Source: an uncultured Eubacteriales bacterium
GTDB lineage: Bacteria; Bacillota; Clostridia; Oscillospirales; Acutalibacteraceae
Direction of reading: 5' to 3'
Assembly: GCA_934615635.1 (NCBI GenBank)
Contig: CAKTTT010000089.1
Coordinates: 1-9,462 of the forward strand
DNA length: 9,462 nt
A program made the position numbers and the translations under genes. Of this stretch, positions 1 through 6,596 are shown piece by piece (position 1 is the stretch's first letter; each line of letters starts with the position of its first letter). The notes beneath the pieces are model-generated. The model made no database searches and was not told where the DNA came from. It was given only the letters and a program-made list of their open reading frames with translations.

Positions 1-117
1 TTTCTGCTCCACACCCGCAGCCCGAGACGCTGGCGTATCTTATTTTTCTTCGGCTGTGTCTCCGCGTTTGCCCTCCTTGGCAAACGCCTGCTTTTCTGCT
101 CCACACCCGCAGCCCGA
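1..117. repeat. End of a 92-bp-period repeat (partial first copy, hairpin spacer, 25-bp second copy)
   Basis: A 25-bp block beginning TTTCTGCTCCACACCC occurs at 1-25 and again, identically, at 93-117, giving a period of 92 bp. The spacer holds a perfect 9-bp inverted repeat, GCGTTTGCC (64-72) and GGCAAACGC (79-87), with a 6-nt loop. After 117 the sequence becomes AT-rich and unique, so this looks like the terminal copy of an array or interspersed element that begins left of the window. All three plus-strand frames stay open through the unit. Because 92 is not a multiple of 3, a longer array would appear as long false ORFs of repetitive peptide. I do not treat it as coding. No transposase or att-like structure is visible, and the number of copies upstream is unknown. 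Confidence 0.75.
64..87. other. Perfect 9-bp hairpin inside the repeat spacer
   Basis: GCGTTTGCC at 64-72 pairs with GGCAAACGC at 79-87 around the loop CTCCTT. It lies in the part of the repeat that appears once in this window. It has no T-tract on either side, so it does not read as an ordinary intrinsic terminator. It may be the structured core of the repeat. Confidence 0.6.
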
Positions 118-163
118 AATTTTTATAAATTAAGAAATGCAACGGCTATATCCATCCCTTTTG

Positions 164-172
164 TGTTAAAAT
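164..172 (+). promoter_or_regulatory. Candidate extended -10 promoter for hflX
   Basis: TGT followed by TAAAAT (hexamer at 167-172) forms an extended -10 element in the AT-rich stretch upstream of hflX, about 50 nt before its start codon. No convincing -35 hexamer lies 16-18 bp upstream, which is tolerated when an extended -10 is present. This is a visual call only. Confidence 0.4.
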
Positions 173-221
173 AGCGATAGGCTTCACGGGGGATCGCCTC
201 CCCCTGGAAAGGAGTGGCGCA

Positions 222-1463
222 GTGGAACCCACTATTTTTGAAGAAAAGCCGGAACAGGCTTTCCTGGTCGCCCTGGATACGGGAGAATACGACGTGGAGG
301 CTTCTCTGGCCGAGCTGGAGGAACTGGCCCATACGGCGGGGGCGCAGGTGCTGGGCGCCCTGGTGCAGAAGCGGGAATCCCCTGACAAAGCCACCTGCCT
401 GGGAAGCGGACGGCTGGAGGAGCTGATACAGCTTTGCCGCAACGTGGAGGCGGATCTGGTGATCTTCGACCTGGAGCTGACCGCCACCCAGCACCGCAAC
501 CTGGAAAGCGAGCTCCCCTGCCGGGTGGTGGACCGCACCGCCCTGATTCTGGATATTTTCGCCGCCCGCGCCCGCTCGGCGGAGGGGCGGCTTCAAGTGG
601 AGCTGGCGCAGCTACAATATCTGCTGCCCCGACTCGCTGGACAAGGCGTGTCCCTGTCTCGTCTGGGGGGCGGCATCGGCACCCGCGGCCCCGGCGAAAC
701 CAAGCTGGAAAGCGACCGGCGGCATATCCGCCGGCGGATCCGTTCCCTGCGTCTCCAGCTTGACAGCGTGGAGCAGCAGCGGGAGCGCCGCCGGGAGCGC
801 CGGAAAAAGGACGGCATCCAGACGGTGGCCATCGTCGGCTACACCAACGCGGGAAAATCCACCCTGCTCAACGCCCTGACCCAGGCGGGCGTATTGGCGG
901 AGGACAAGCTCTTCGCCACGCTGGATCCCACCGCCCGGGCCCTCCGGCTGCCGGACGGCAGGCAGGTACTGCTCATCGATACGGTGGGCTTTGTCCGCCG
1001 GCTGCCCCATCACCTGGTGGAAGCCTTCCGTTCCACCCTGGAGGAGGCGGTGGAGGCGGACGTGATCCTCAACGTCTGCGATGCTTCCAGCCCCGAGGCG
1101 GAAGAGCATCTGCAGGTGACCCGGGAGCTTTTGCAAGAGCTGGGCTGCGGCGACGTGCCGATTCTCACGGTTTTCAACAAATGCGATCTCTCGCCGGAGC
1201 CGGTTCGGGCGGAGGGCCCCAGCGTGTGCATCAGCGCCAAAACCGGCCAGGGGCTGCCCCGGCTGCTGGAGGAGGTGGCCGCCGCCCTTCCGCCCGACCG
1301 CAAAAAGGTCACCCTCCTGCTGCCCTTCCGCCAGGGCGCCCTGGCGGAGCAATGCCGCCGGGAAGGCGCGGTGGAGCGGGAGGAATACGTGGCGGAGGGA
1401 CTCTCCATGACCGTTACGCTGGGCGTGCGGATGCTGGACGCGGTCAAGGACTACATCGTGTAA
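222..1463 (+). CDS. hflX: GTPase HflX (ribosome-splitting factor)
   Basis: The 413-residue product is a TRAFAC-class GTPase of the HflX family, which binds the 50S subunit, splits stalled or hibernating 70S ribosomes and helps recovery after heat and other stress. Residues 1 to about 195 are the HflX N-terminal domain, with the family signature GGGIGTRGPGETKLE starting at residue 149 and an arginine-rich helix near 165-195. The G domain follows: G1 GYTNAGKS (206-213), G3 DTVGF (253-257), G4 NKCD (319-322), G5 SAK (338-340). A C-terminal extension ends the protein at a normal length for the family. The start is GTG at 222, chosen because GGAAAGGAG (206-213 region) sits 8 nt upstream and the protein then begins just ahead of conserved sequence. 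ppk2 follows 94 nt later with no clear terminator between. All nucleotide-binding motifs are intact. Confidence 0.96.
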   Translation: MEPTIFEEKPEQAFLVALDTGEYDVEASLAELEELAHTAGAQVLGALVQKRESPDKATCLGSGRLEELIQLCRNVEADLVIFDLELTATQHRNLESELPCRVVDRTALILDIFAARARSAEGRLQVELAQLQYLLPRLAGQGVSLSRLGGGIGTRGPGETKLESDRRHIRRRIRSLRLQLDSVEQQRERRRERRKKDGIQTVAIVGYTNAGKSTLLNALTQAGVLAEDKLFATLDPTARALRLPDGRQVLLIDTVGFVRRLPHHLVEAFRSTLEEAVEADVILNVCDASSPEAEEHLQVTRELLQELGCGDVPILTVFNKCDLSPEPVRAEGPSVCISAKTGQGLPRLLEEVAAALPPDRKKVTLLLPFRQGALAEQCRREGAVEREEYVAEGLSMTVTLGVRMLDAVKDYIV

Positions 1464-1511
1464 AACGGCATGAAAAGCGCCCCTCTTCGGCTGGACGGAG
1501 AGAGAACGCGC

Positions 1512-1531
1512 CGCCGGGCAAATCCCCGGCG
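1512..1531. other. Small GC hairpin between hflX and ppk2
   Basis: CGCCGGG (1512-1518) pairs with CCCGGCG (1525-1531) around a 6-nt loop. No T-tract follows and the ppk2 ribosome binding site begins about 8 nt later. It is therefore more likely a processing or stability element, or chance in GC-rich DNA, than a terminator. Confidence 0.3.
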
Positions 1532-1557
1532 CCCTATAGGAAAGGAATGGTGACGGC

Positions 1558-2418
1558 ATGGATATTGCCCCCTATCGTTATACGAAAAAAGGCAGCTTCT
1601 CCATTGAAAAATGCGACCCATCGGATTCCGGCGGGATAAAGAGCAAGGCGGAGGGCCGCCGCCTGCTGGAGAAAAACGTGGAGCGCATGGCCTGTCTGCA
1701 GGACCGCTTTTACGCTCAGGACCGGGAGGCGCTGCTGCTGATCTTTCAGGCCATGGATTCCGCGGGGAAGGACGGCGCCATCAAGCACGTGATGAGCGGC
1801 CTCAACCCTCAGGGCGTGCAGGTATACGCCTTCAAGCAGCCCTCGGCGGAGGAGCTGGACCACGATTATCTCTGGCGGATCAACCGCCGCCTGCCCGAGC
1901 GGGGCAACATCGGCATCTTCAACCGTTCCTATTACGAGGAAGTGCTGGTGGGCAGGGTGCATAACCTTCCCGTGACCCAAAAGCTGCCTCCCCGCTGTCT
2001 GACGGAAGATCTGTGGAATAGGCGCTACCGGCAGCTCCGGGACTATGAGCGTTATCTCACCGAAAACGGCATCACGGTGGTGAAATTCTTTCTGCACATC
2101 TCCCGGGAGGAGCAGCGCCGGCGCTTTCTGGACCGGATCGACGACGAGGCGAAAAACTGGAAGTTTTCCGCCTCGGATATCGCCGAGCGGGGACACTGGG
2201 ACGAGTATATGCGCGCCTATGAGGACGCCATCAACGCCACCGCCTCCCGGGAAGCGCCCTGGTATGTGATCCCCGCGGATAAAAAATGGTTCGCCCGCCT
2301 GCTGATCTCGGAAATCGTGGTACGACAACTGGAAAAGCTGGATCCCCGTTATCCGGAGGTGGGCGAGGAGCAGAAGGCCGCGCTGCTGCGCTGCCGGGAG
2401 CAACTGACGGCGGACTGA
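1558..2418 (+). CDS. ppk2: PPK2 family polyphosphate kinase (class III-like polyphosphate:nucleotide phosphotransferase)
   Basis: The 286-residue protein belongs to the PPK2 family, P-loop kinases that transfer phosphate between inorganic polyphosphate and nucleotides. Visible features are the Walker A region AMDSAGKDG (residues 65-73, with K71), the Walker B/lid-proximal motif NIGIFNRSYYEEVLVGRVH (N122-R123-S124), and the C-terminal block KFFLHISREEQRRRF followed by APWYVIPADKKWF. Length and the FNRSxYEEVLV form resemble class III enzymes, which can phosphorylate both AMP and ADP at the expense of polyphosphate; the substrate class is inferred from motif resemblance only. The ATG at 1558 is preceded by GGAAAGGA at 1539-1546, 11 nt away. 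The gene probably shares a transcript with hflX and ends at the hairpin starting 1 nt after its stop. The pairing fits stress and energy recovery, but a functional link is inference. Confidence 0.93.
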   Translation: MDIAPYRYTKKGSFSIEKCDPSDSGGIKSKAEGRRLLEKNVERMACLQDRFYAQDREALLLIFQAMDSAGKDGAIKHVMSGLNPQGVQVYAFKQPSAEELDHDYLWRINRRLPERGNIGIFNRSYYEEVLVGRVHNLPVTQKLPPRCLTEDLWNRRYRQLRDYERYLTENGITVVKFFLHISREEQRRRFLDRIDDEAKNWKFSASDIAERGHWDEYMRAYEDAINATASREAPWYVIPADKKWFARLLISEIVVRQLEKLDPRYPEVGEEQKAALLRCREQLTAD

Positions 2419-2474
2419 GGCGGCTGAAGAGGAAGGGGGCTTCCGGCAACCCTCCCCCTCCCTCTTCAGCCGCC
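2419..2474 (+). terminator. Long GC-rich hairpin after ppk2, probable terminator
   Basis: GGCGGCTGAAGAGG (2419-2432) pairs perfectly with CCTCTTCAGCCGCC (2461-2474). After one mismatch the pairing continues inward with GGGGG (2435-2439) against CCCCC (2454-2458). It begins directly after the ppk2 stop codon. The following sequence is pyrimidine-rich (ATCCTCCCCCTTCC) but has no real T-run, so termination may be inefficient or the structure may protect the mRNA 3' end. Confidence 0.6.
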
Positions 2475-2549
2475 ATCCTCCCCCTTCCGCCATGCCTCGA
2501 CCGCCTTTTAGGCGGCGCGGGGAAACCCCTTCGCCGCCGCGTATAGAAA

Positions 2550-2587
2550 CCGGCTTCTCGGGAGGACGATCCCTCCCGAGAAGCCGG
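2550..2587. promoter_or_regulatory. Perfect 16-bp inverted repeat in the leader of the esterase operon
   Basis: CCGGCTTCTCGGGAGG (2550-2565) pairs without mismatch with CCTCCCGAGAAGCCGG (2572-2587) around the loop ACGATC. It lies 66 nt upstream of the esterase start codon and has no T-tract on the plus strand. It could be a leader hairpin, a second transcriptional barrier after ppk2, or a large DNA dyad for a regulator. The sequence does not decide between these. Confidence 0.6.
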
Positions 2588-2596
2588 GTGAACTAT

Positions 2597-2616
2597 CCCT
2601 GTCATCCCCTGTCATC
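2597..2616. repeat. Tandem 10-bp direct repeat (CCCTGTCATC x2)
   Basis: CCCTGTCATC at 2597-2606 is repeated immediately at 2607-2616. The spacing of about one helical turn is what adjacent half-sites for a DNA-binding protein would show. The AT-rich stretch just downstream (2618-2640, including CATAAG at 2633-2638, a 4/6 match to a -10 box) could hold the esterase promoter, but no good -35 box is present. Confidence 0.45.
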
Positions 2617-2653
2617 CATTGTTTGTATCTTACATAAGAAAGCGGGAATCGTT

Positions 2654-3985
2654 ATGTCATTGACGCTGGCGCCGGTTTTCGGCGACCATATGGTGCTGCA
2701 GCGGGATCTTCCCATCCGGATTTTCGGCTGGGGAAAGGGAAGCGGCGCCATCACCTTTCTGGGGGAAACCCGGAACATCACCGCCGGTGAAAAGGGATGG
2801 AGCGTCCTTTTCCCCGCCCTTCCGGCGGGCGGCCCCTATGAGATGACCCTCCGGCTGGACGGCGAAACCCGCACACTGCGGGATATCCTCATCGGGGAGG
2901 TATGGCTGGCCGGCGGCCAATCCAACATGGAGGCGCTGCTGAAAGATATGGCCACGGACCCGGGTATGGAAAAGGATATCCCCCAGGTGCGCTGCATCAC
3001 CCTGCCCCACCCCACGGCGCCCGATCTGCCCGAAATCTGGCGGCCCTGCACCTGGGAGGCCGCTCAGGACATGACGGCGGTGGGCTACGCCTTCGCCCGC
3101 TGCCTCCATGAAACCCTGGCTGTGCCGGTGGGGATCGTTTCCTGCAATCAGGGAGCCTCCCGGGTGGAAAGCTGGACCGATCCCGCGCTGCTGGAAGAGG
3201 CGGGACTGCGGCTGCCGCCGGAGGATACCCACGAGGACGAGAAGGTGTTTGCCTTCAACCCTCCCGGCTACCTGTACGAGAATATGCTGCTCAAGGTGGC
3301 GCCCTACGGCATCCGCGGCGTGATCTGGTACCAGGGGGAGAGCAATCGGGGCTGCCGGGAGGCGGACGGCTACGCCGCCCGTTTCCTGCTGATGGAGCAA
3401 AACTGGCGGCGGCTGTGGGACAACAGCCGGCTGCCCTTCCTGACGGTACAGCTCGCCCCCTTCGGGGACGTGCCCCATCACGGGGTGGAAACCTGGCCCA
3501 TCCTGCGGGAGCAGCAGCTCGCCGCCGCCGATACCGACCCCTTCACCGCCATGGTCACCATCGGCGACGTGGGGGACCGGACAGATATCCATCCCCGCCG
3601 CAAGTGGCCGGTGGGCCTGCGGCTGGCCTTGGCCGCCCGGACGATGGTATACGGCGAGCGGCTGGAATACTGCGGCCCCGTCGTTCGGGAGATGCGGGTG
3701 GAAGGCGGCCGGGCGGCGCTGCGGTTCGATCACGCGGACAGCGGCCTGCGGCTGGATGAGCCCCTAACCGATCTGGTCCTTCTGGACCAAGAGGGCGCGA
3801 TCTATCCCGGGCAGGCCCGGATTCGGGAGGACGGCCTGCTGGAGGTGTGGAATGACCGACTTCCCCGTCCCGCCGAGGTGCGGCTGGGCTATGCCAACTG
3901 GTACGTCATGCCCCTTTTCAACGGCGACGGCCTGCCCGCCTCCCCCTTCCGCATACGCGAGGCTGCCAAGGAGGCTGACGTATGA
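2654..3985 (+). CDS. Sialate O-acetylesterase-like SGNH hydrolase (SASA domain)
   Basis: The 443-residue protein matches the sialate O-acetylesterase/carbohydrate esterase group, which removes O-acetyl esters from sialic acids or other acylated sugars. The N-terminus (LAPVFGDHMVLQRDLPIRIFGWG) is the usual opening of this family. The nucleophile motif GGQSNME has Ser90, the central block GVIWYQGESN has Glu229, and the C-terminal catalytic pair DxH is Asp311-His313 in DIHPRRKWPVG. A beta-rich C-terminal region follows. No signal peptide is evident, so the enzyme is probably cytoplasmic and would act on imported acetylated sugars. The open frame extends to 2492, but that extension runs through the 16-bp hairpin and is unlike the family, so I start at ATG 2654 despite a weak Shine-Dalgarno. 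The natural substrate cannot be told; acetylated xylan or other glycan fragments are alternatives. The stop overlaps the next gene by 4 nt. Confidence 0.88.
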   Translation: MSLTLAPVFGDHMVLQRDLPIRIFGWGKGSGAITFLGETRNITAGEKGWSVLFPALPAGGPYEMTLRLDGETRTLRDILIGEVWLAGGQSNMEALLKDMATDPGMEKDIPQVRCITLPHPTAPDLPEIWRPCTWEAAQDMTAVGYAFARCLHETLAVPVGIVSCNQGASRVESWTDPALLEEAGLRLPPEDTHEDEKVFAFNPPGYLYENMLLKVAPYGIRGVIWYQGESNRGCREADGYAARFLLMEQNWRRLWDNSRLPFLTVQLAPFGDVPHHGVETWPILREQQLAAADTDPFTAMVTIGDVGDRTDIHPRRKWPVGLRLALAARTMVYGERLEYCGPVVREMRVEGGRAALRFDHADSGLRLDEPLTDLVLLDQEGAIYPGQARIREDGLLEVWNDRLPRPAEVRLGYANWYVMPLFNGDGLPASPFRIREAAKEADV

Positions 3986-4557
3986 AGCAGCTCAAGATGC
4001 TCTGGCGCTGCCGGGAAACCGCCTATCCGGACAATCCCTGGCAGGGCTTCCGCTACCGCCCCTTCTCCGGGTCGGAGGAGGACGTCCGGGCCTGGCTGGA
4101 TATCTGCAAAAACGGCCTGCTCCCGCCGGATGCGGGAGAGGAATATTACCGGGATCTGCTGGTAAACTGGCGGGATTACCGCACGCGGGACACCTGGCTG
4201 GTGGAGATGGGGGGAAGCCCCGTCGCCACCGTCACCGCCATCGTTCACCCGGAAGCCCGGCGGGGCTATGTCCATATGGTGGCGGCCGCTCCGTCCTGCA
4301 GGGGCCTGGGGGTGGGCGGACTGATGAACCGCATCGCCTGCGCCGTTTTTTGGGAAGCGGGCTGCGAAACCGCCGACCTGACCACCGATGATTTCCGTAT
4401 TCCCGCCATCAGAAGCTACCTGTCCGCCGGTTTCCTTCCGGTGGATTGGGACGAGGATATGGCCGAGCGGTGGGAAACCATTCTGCGGGACCTGGGCCGC
4501 TCACGGGTGGAGATGGTGAGGGAGGACGGCAGCCCGGCGCGCCTGCTGCTGCCCTAG
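3982..4557 (+). CDS. GNAT family N-acetyltransferase
   Basis: The 191-residue protein is a GCN5-related N-acetyltransferase, which uses acetyl-CoA to acetylate an amine. The acetyl-CoA pyrophosphate loop appears as RGLGVG at residues 107-112, preceded by the strand VHMVAAAP. The motif-B-like segment DDFRIPAIRSYLSAGFLPV follows in the expected place. The acceptor cannot be inferred from sequence. The ATG overlaps the esterase stop codon as ATGA, so translation of the two is probably coupled and no separate ribosome binding site is needed. An esterase that removes O-acetyl groups next to an acetyltransferase hints at related substrates, but that is inference. tam begins 57 nt downstream on the same strand. 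Confidence 0.88.
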   Translation: MKQLKMLWRCRETAYPDNPWQGFRYRPFSGSEEDVRAWLDICKNGLLPPDAGEEYYRDLLVNWRDYRTRDTWLVEMGGSPVATVTAIVHPEARRGYVHMVAAAPSCRGLGVGGLMNRIACAVFWEAGCETADLTTDDFRIPAIRSYLSAGFLPVDWDEDMAERWETILRDLGRSRVEMVREDGSPARLLLP

Positions 4558-4614
4558 CCGCTCTGCCGGCTCCTGCCCGCTGTTGATCGCCCCCGCCGAA
4601 AGGAAGGATGTATC

Positions 4615-5385
4615 ATGCCCGATTGGGACGCCGCCCAATATCTGAAATTCGCCGGCCAGAGGACCCGCCCCGCCCTGGACCTGGCCGCCCGGATCCCCCT
4701 GGCCGAACCGGCGGACGTGCTGGACGTGGGCTGCGGCCCCGGAAACAGCACCGAGGTGCTGGCCGCCCGCTATCCCCGGGCGCGGATCCTGGGGATCGAC
4801 AGCTCCCCCCAAATGATCCGGGAGGCGGCCCGAAACCACCCGCAAATGGAGTTCCGCCTCTGCGACGCCGGGCGGGATCTTGCCGCCCTAGGCCGGCAAT
4901 TCGACGTGGTCTTTTCCAACGCCTGCATCCAGTGGATCCCCGACCACCCCGCTCTTCTGCCCGCCATGATGGAGCGCCTGCGGGAGGGCGGCGTTCTGGC
5001 CGTGCAGATCCCCATGAACCATGAGGAGCCGGTGCACCGGATCATCGGGGAGGTCGCGTCCCGGGAAAAATGGCGCCGCCGGCTGCCCGACAAGCGGATT
5101 TTCCACCAGCTTCGACCGGAGGAATATTTCCGGCTTCTTTCCCGGCTGTCCCCCTCCTTTGAGTTGTGGCAAACCACCTACTTTCACCGGCTGCCCTCTC
5201 ACGAAGCCATTCTGGAATGGTATCGGGGCACCGGGCTGCGGCCCTATCTGGCCCTCCTGACCGCTGAGGAACGGGTCGATTTCGAGGGGGATATCCTGGT
5301 GGAGCTGATCCGGGCCTATCCCCGGGAGGAAAATGGAGAAATCCTTTTCCGCTTTCCGCGCTTTTTCTTCCTCGCCCGCCGGTAG
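4615..5385 (+). CDS. tam: Trans-aconitate 2-methyltransferase
   Basis: The 256-residue protein is a class I SAM-dependent methyltransferase that closely resembles E. coli Tam along its whole length, including the opening MPDWDAAQYLKFAGQRTRPA, ARIPL, QWIPDH, the TTYxHxxPSHEAI block, WYRGTGLRPYL, and the ENGEILFxFPRxFxxARR ending. Tam methylates trans-aconitate, a spontaneous isomer of cis-aconitate that inhibits aconitase, so its role is metabolite repair around the TCA cycle. Motif I is DVGCGPGNS (Asp37-Ser45) and the acidic residue at the end of beta-2 is Asp62 in GIDSSPQM. The ATG at 4615 has AAGGAAGG about 7 nt upstream. The gene is last in the esterase-GNAT-tam unit and is followed by a strong terminator. 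I am less sure of the exact substrate than of the family. Confidence 0.9.
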   Translation: MPDWDAAQYLKFAGQRTRPALDLAARIPLAEPADVLDVGCGPGNSTEVLAARYPRARILGIDSSPQMIREAARNHPQMEFRLCDAGRDLAALGRQFDVVFSNACIQWIPDHPALLPAMMERLREGGVLAVQIPMNHEEPVHRIIGEVASREKWRRRLPDKRIFHQLRPEEYFRLLSRLSPSFELWQTTYFHRLPSHEAILEWYRGTGLRPYLALLTAEERVDFEGDILVELIRAYPREENGEILFRFPRFFFLARR

Positions 5386-5426
5386 GATCGCCCCCCTTTT
5401 TGAACTGCAGCGAAAAAACTTGTTAA

Positions 5427-5469
5427 AAAGCCGCCCGGAAGCCGTGTAAAACAGCTTCCGGGCGGCTTT
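5427..5469. terminator. Bidirectional intrinsic terminator after tam
   Basis: A 16-bp perfect stem, AAAGCCGCCCGGAAGC (5427-5442) with its complement at 5454-5469, encloses an 11-nt loop. On the plus strand it is followed by TTTCGCTCTTTC. On the minus strand it is followed by TTTTTAACAAGTTTTTT, so it should also stop transcripts coming from the convergent membrane-protein gene, whose stop lies about 306 nt away. Confidence 0.88.
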
Positions 5470-5775
5470 CGCTCTTTCAAAAACCTCCGGGTCCGCCGAA
5501 GAGGAACAGCCGGCAGCCATCTTTCCATCAGGCGCGGGGCAAAATCCCGCCGATCACACGCCAACGCCCTTGGACGCCGCCCCCTCCCTTCAGGACGCGC
5601 CGAACGGTCGCTGTCCCCCCTTCCGGCGCCCGGCCCAAACAATCCGCCGCCGGATCTTTCCACGGCTCCGCCAAATCTTCCGCTTTGCCGGAAAGGTTGA
5701 CCCTCTACAAAGAAGCCGCTCCAGAGGGTATGAGGCGGGACGCTTCGTCAAGCGACCCGCGTCCCGTCCGGCGGG
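5470..5775. other. Non-coding stretch between convergent genes
   Basis: About 300 bp with no ORF that resembles a protein, no tRNA-like clover and no transposon end. Short frames here are low-complexity Arg/Pro/Gly readings of GC-rich DNA. The only structures seen are the inverted repeats at 5701-5728 and 5734-5768, close to the end of the minus-strand gene. If the minus-strand transcript runs to the terminator at 5427-5469, this stretch is its 3' untranslated region. Confidence 0.6.
5734..5768 (-). terminator. Weak hairpin after the minus-strand membrane protein
   Basis: CGGGACGC (5736-5743) pairs with GCGTCCCG (5759-5766), extended by a G-T and a G-C pair, starting 8 nt past the stop codon of the minus-strand gene. 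No T-tract follows on the minus strand. A shorter stem, CCCTCT (5701-5706) with AGAGGG (5723-5728), lies just beyond. It may be a weak terminator or a 3'-end structure; the stronger terminator is at 5427-5469. Confidence 0.3.
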
Positions 5776-6558
5776 CTACAGCCCCAAAAGCGTCACCGCC
5801 AGCCAGCAGAGGCCGAAAACCACCGGCTGATGCACCACATAGATCACCAGGGTATGGCGGCCCAGCCAGGAAAGCCAGGGCAGGCGGCTGCGATACATCC
5901 ACCGGGGAAACCGGCCCTCCTTAGCCCACACGCCGGTGAAGCTCCCGGCCAAAAAGCAGAAAAACCAGGGCAGGAGGGGAAAATAATCCGCCCCCTCCCC
6001 TGCGCCCAATCCCAGCGGATAGAGAAGGGGCATCCTCACCATCCATTCGGGAATTTCCAGCGTGAACAGTCCTTCGATCCCCAGCAGGCTGCCCTTGTAG
6101 GCGGGAACCCACCAGGTCATCGCCAGCAGAAGGAAACTGGCGATGACGCCCGCCAGGGGCGGAATCCGATCCAGCGCCGGCCGGAGCAGCGCGAACAGCA
6201 GGATGGATACCGCCAGAAAATGCAGCACCCCGAACCAGATCATCTGCTCCCGCATGAACAGGTAAAGGAACAGGGACATGCCCGCCGCCACCAGCGCCAG
6301 AAGAGCGCCGCGTTTCCAATTGTTGTGGGAAAGGCGGCAGGAGATGCCGCAGATGAAGATGAACAGCCCGGCGAAAAAGGGCTCCGCGGGGTTGAAAAAC
6401 TGAAAAAGCCAGGCTCCCCAGCGGAATTGGAACAGATAGCCGATCACATAAAATGCGTGGAAAAAGACCATGAGAATCAGATCAAAACCCCGCACCTCAT
6501 CCAGAAAATAGATGCGGCCCCCCGGCCGGGAAAGATCGGGAGCAGGCGTCGTGGTCAC
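5776..6558 (-). CDS. DUF1624/heparan-alpha-glucosaminide N-acetyltransferase-type membrane protein
   Basis: The 260-residue polytopic membrane protein has about seven predicted helices. The opening helix carries FLDEVRGFDLILMVFFH (Asp20, Arg23, His34), the hallmark of the HGSNAT catalytic-domain/DUF1624 family, which is related to membrane acyltransferases that move an acetyl group from cytosolic acetyl-CoA to a sugar across the membrane. Other typical pieces are FFAGLFIFICGISC, WFGVLHFLA, and the last helix GRHTLVIYVVHQPV (His243). Bacterial members have no well-established substrate, so the acetyltransferase role is inference from family. The frame is open to a TTG at 6564, but AAAGGAGG lies only 1 nt from that codon and 7 nt from the GTG at 6558, so I choose GTG 6558. 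The gene is divergent from the small membrane protein at 6699 and probably shares a regulatory region with it. Confidence 0.85.
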   Translation of the reverse strand: MTTTPAPDLSRPGGRIYFLDEVRGFDLILMVFFHAFYVIGYLFQFRWGAWLFQFFNPAEPFFAGLFIFICGISCRLSHNNWKRGALLALVAAGMSLFLYLFMREQMIWFGVLHFLAVSILLFALLRPALDRIPPLAGVIASFLLLAMTWWVPAYKGSLLGIEGLFTLEIPEWMVRMPLLYPLGLGAGEGADYFPLLPWFFCFLAGSFTGVWAKEGRFPRWMYRSRLPWLSWLGRHTLVIYVVHQPVVFGLCWLAVTLLGL

Positions 6559-6596
6559 GGACAAGCCTCCTTTAGGACAAATAGCCGACGGATGTT

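Noticed and set aside
1..117. CRISPR array
   Set aside because: Only two copies at a 92-bp spacing, with a 67-bp spacer holding its own hairpin, and no cas genes; this does not match CRISPR geometry.
612..1559. 315-codon open frame on the minus strand opposite hflX
   Set aside because: It is a shadow of hflX in GC-rich DNA; the peptide is Arg/Gly/Pro/Ala-rich with no recognisable domain and the plus-strand gene is unmistakable.
1534..2493. 319-codon open frame on the minus strand opposite ppk2
   Set aside because: It mirrors the ppk2 coding frame, has no ribosome binding site or family motif, and runs through the terminator hairpin.
2492..2653. Possible N-terminal extension of the esterase from ATG 2492
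   Set aside because: The extension would translate a perfect 16-bp hairpin and a tandem repeat, and family homology begins right after ATG 2654.
2657..3733. 358-codon open frame opposite the esterase gene
   Set aside because: Low-complexity antisense reading of a gene with intact catalytic motifs.
6559..6564. TTG start codon at 6564 for the DUF1624-type gene
   Set aside because: The AAAGGAGG motif is only 1 nt from this TTG but 7 nt from the GTG at 6558, which is the normal distance.
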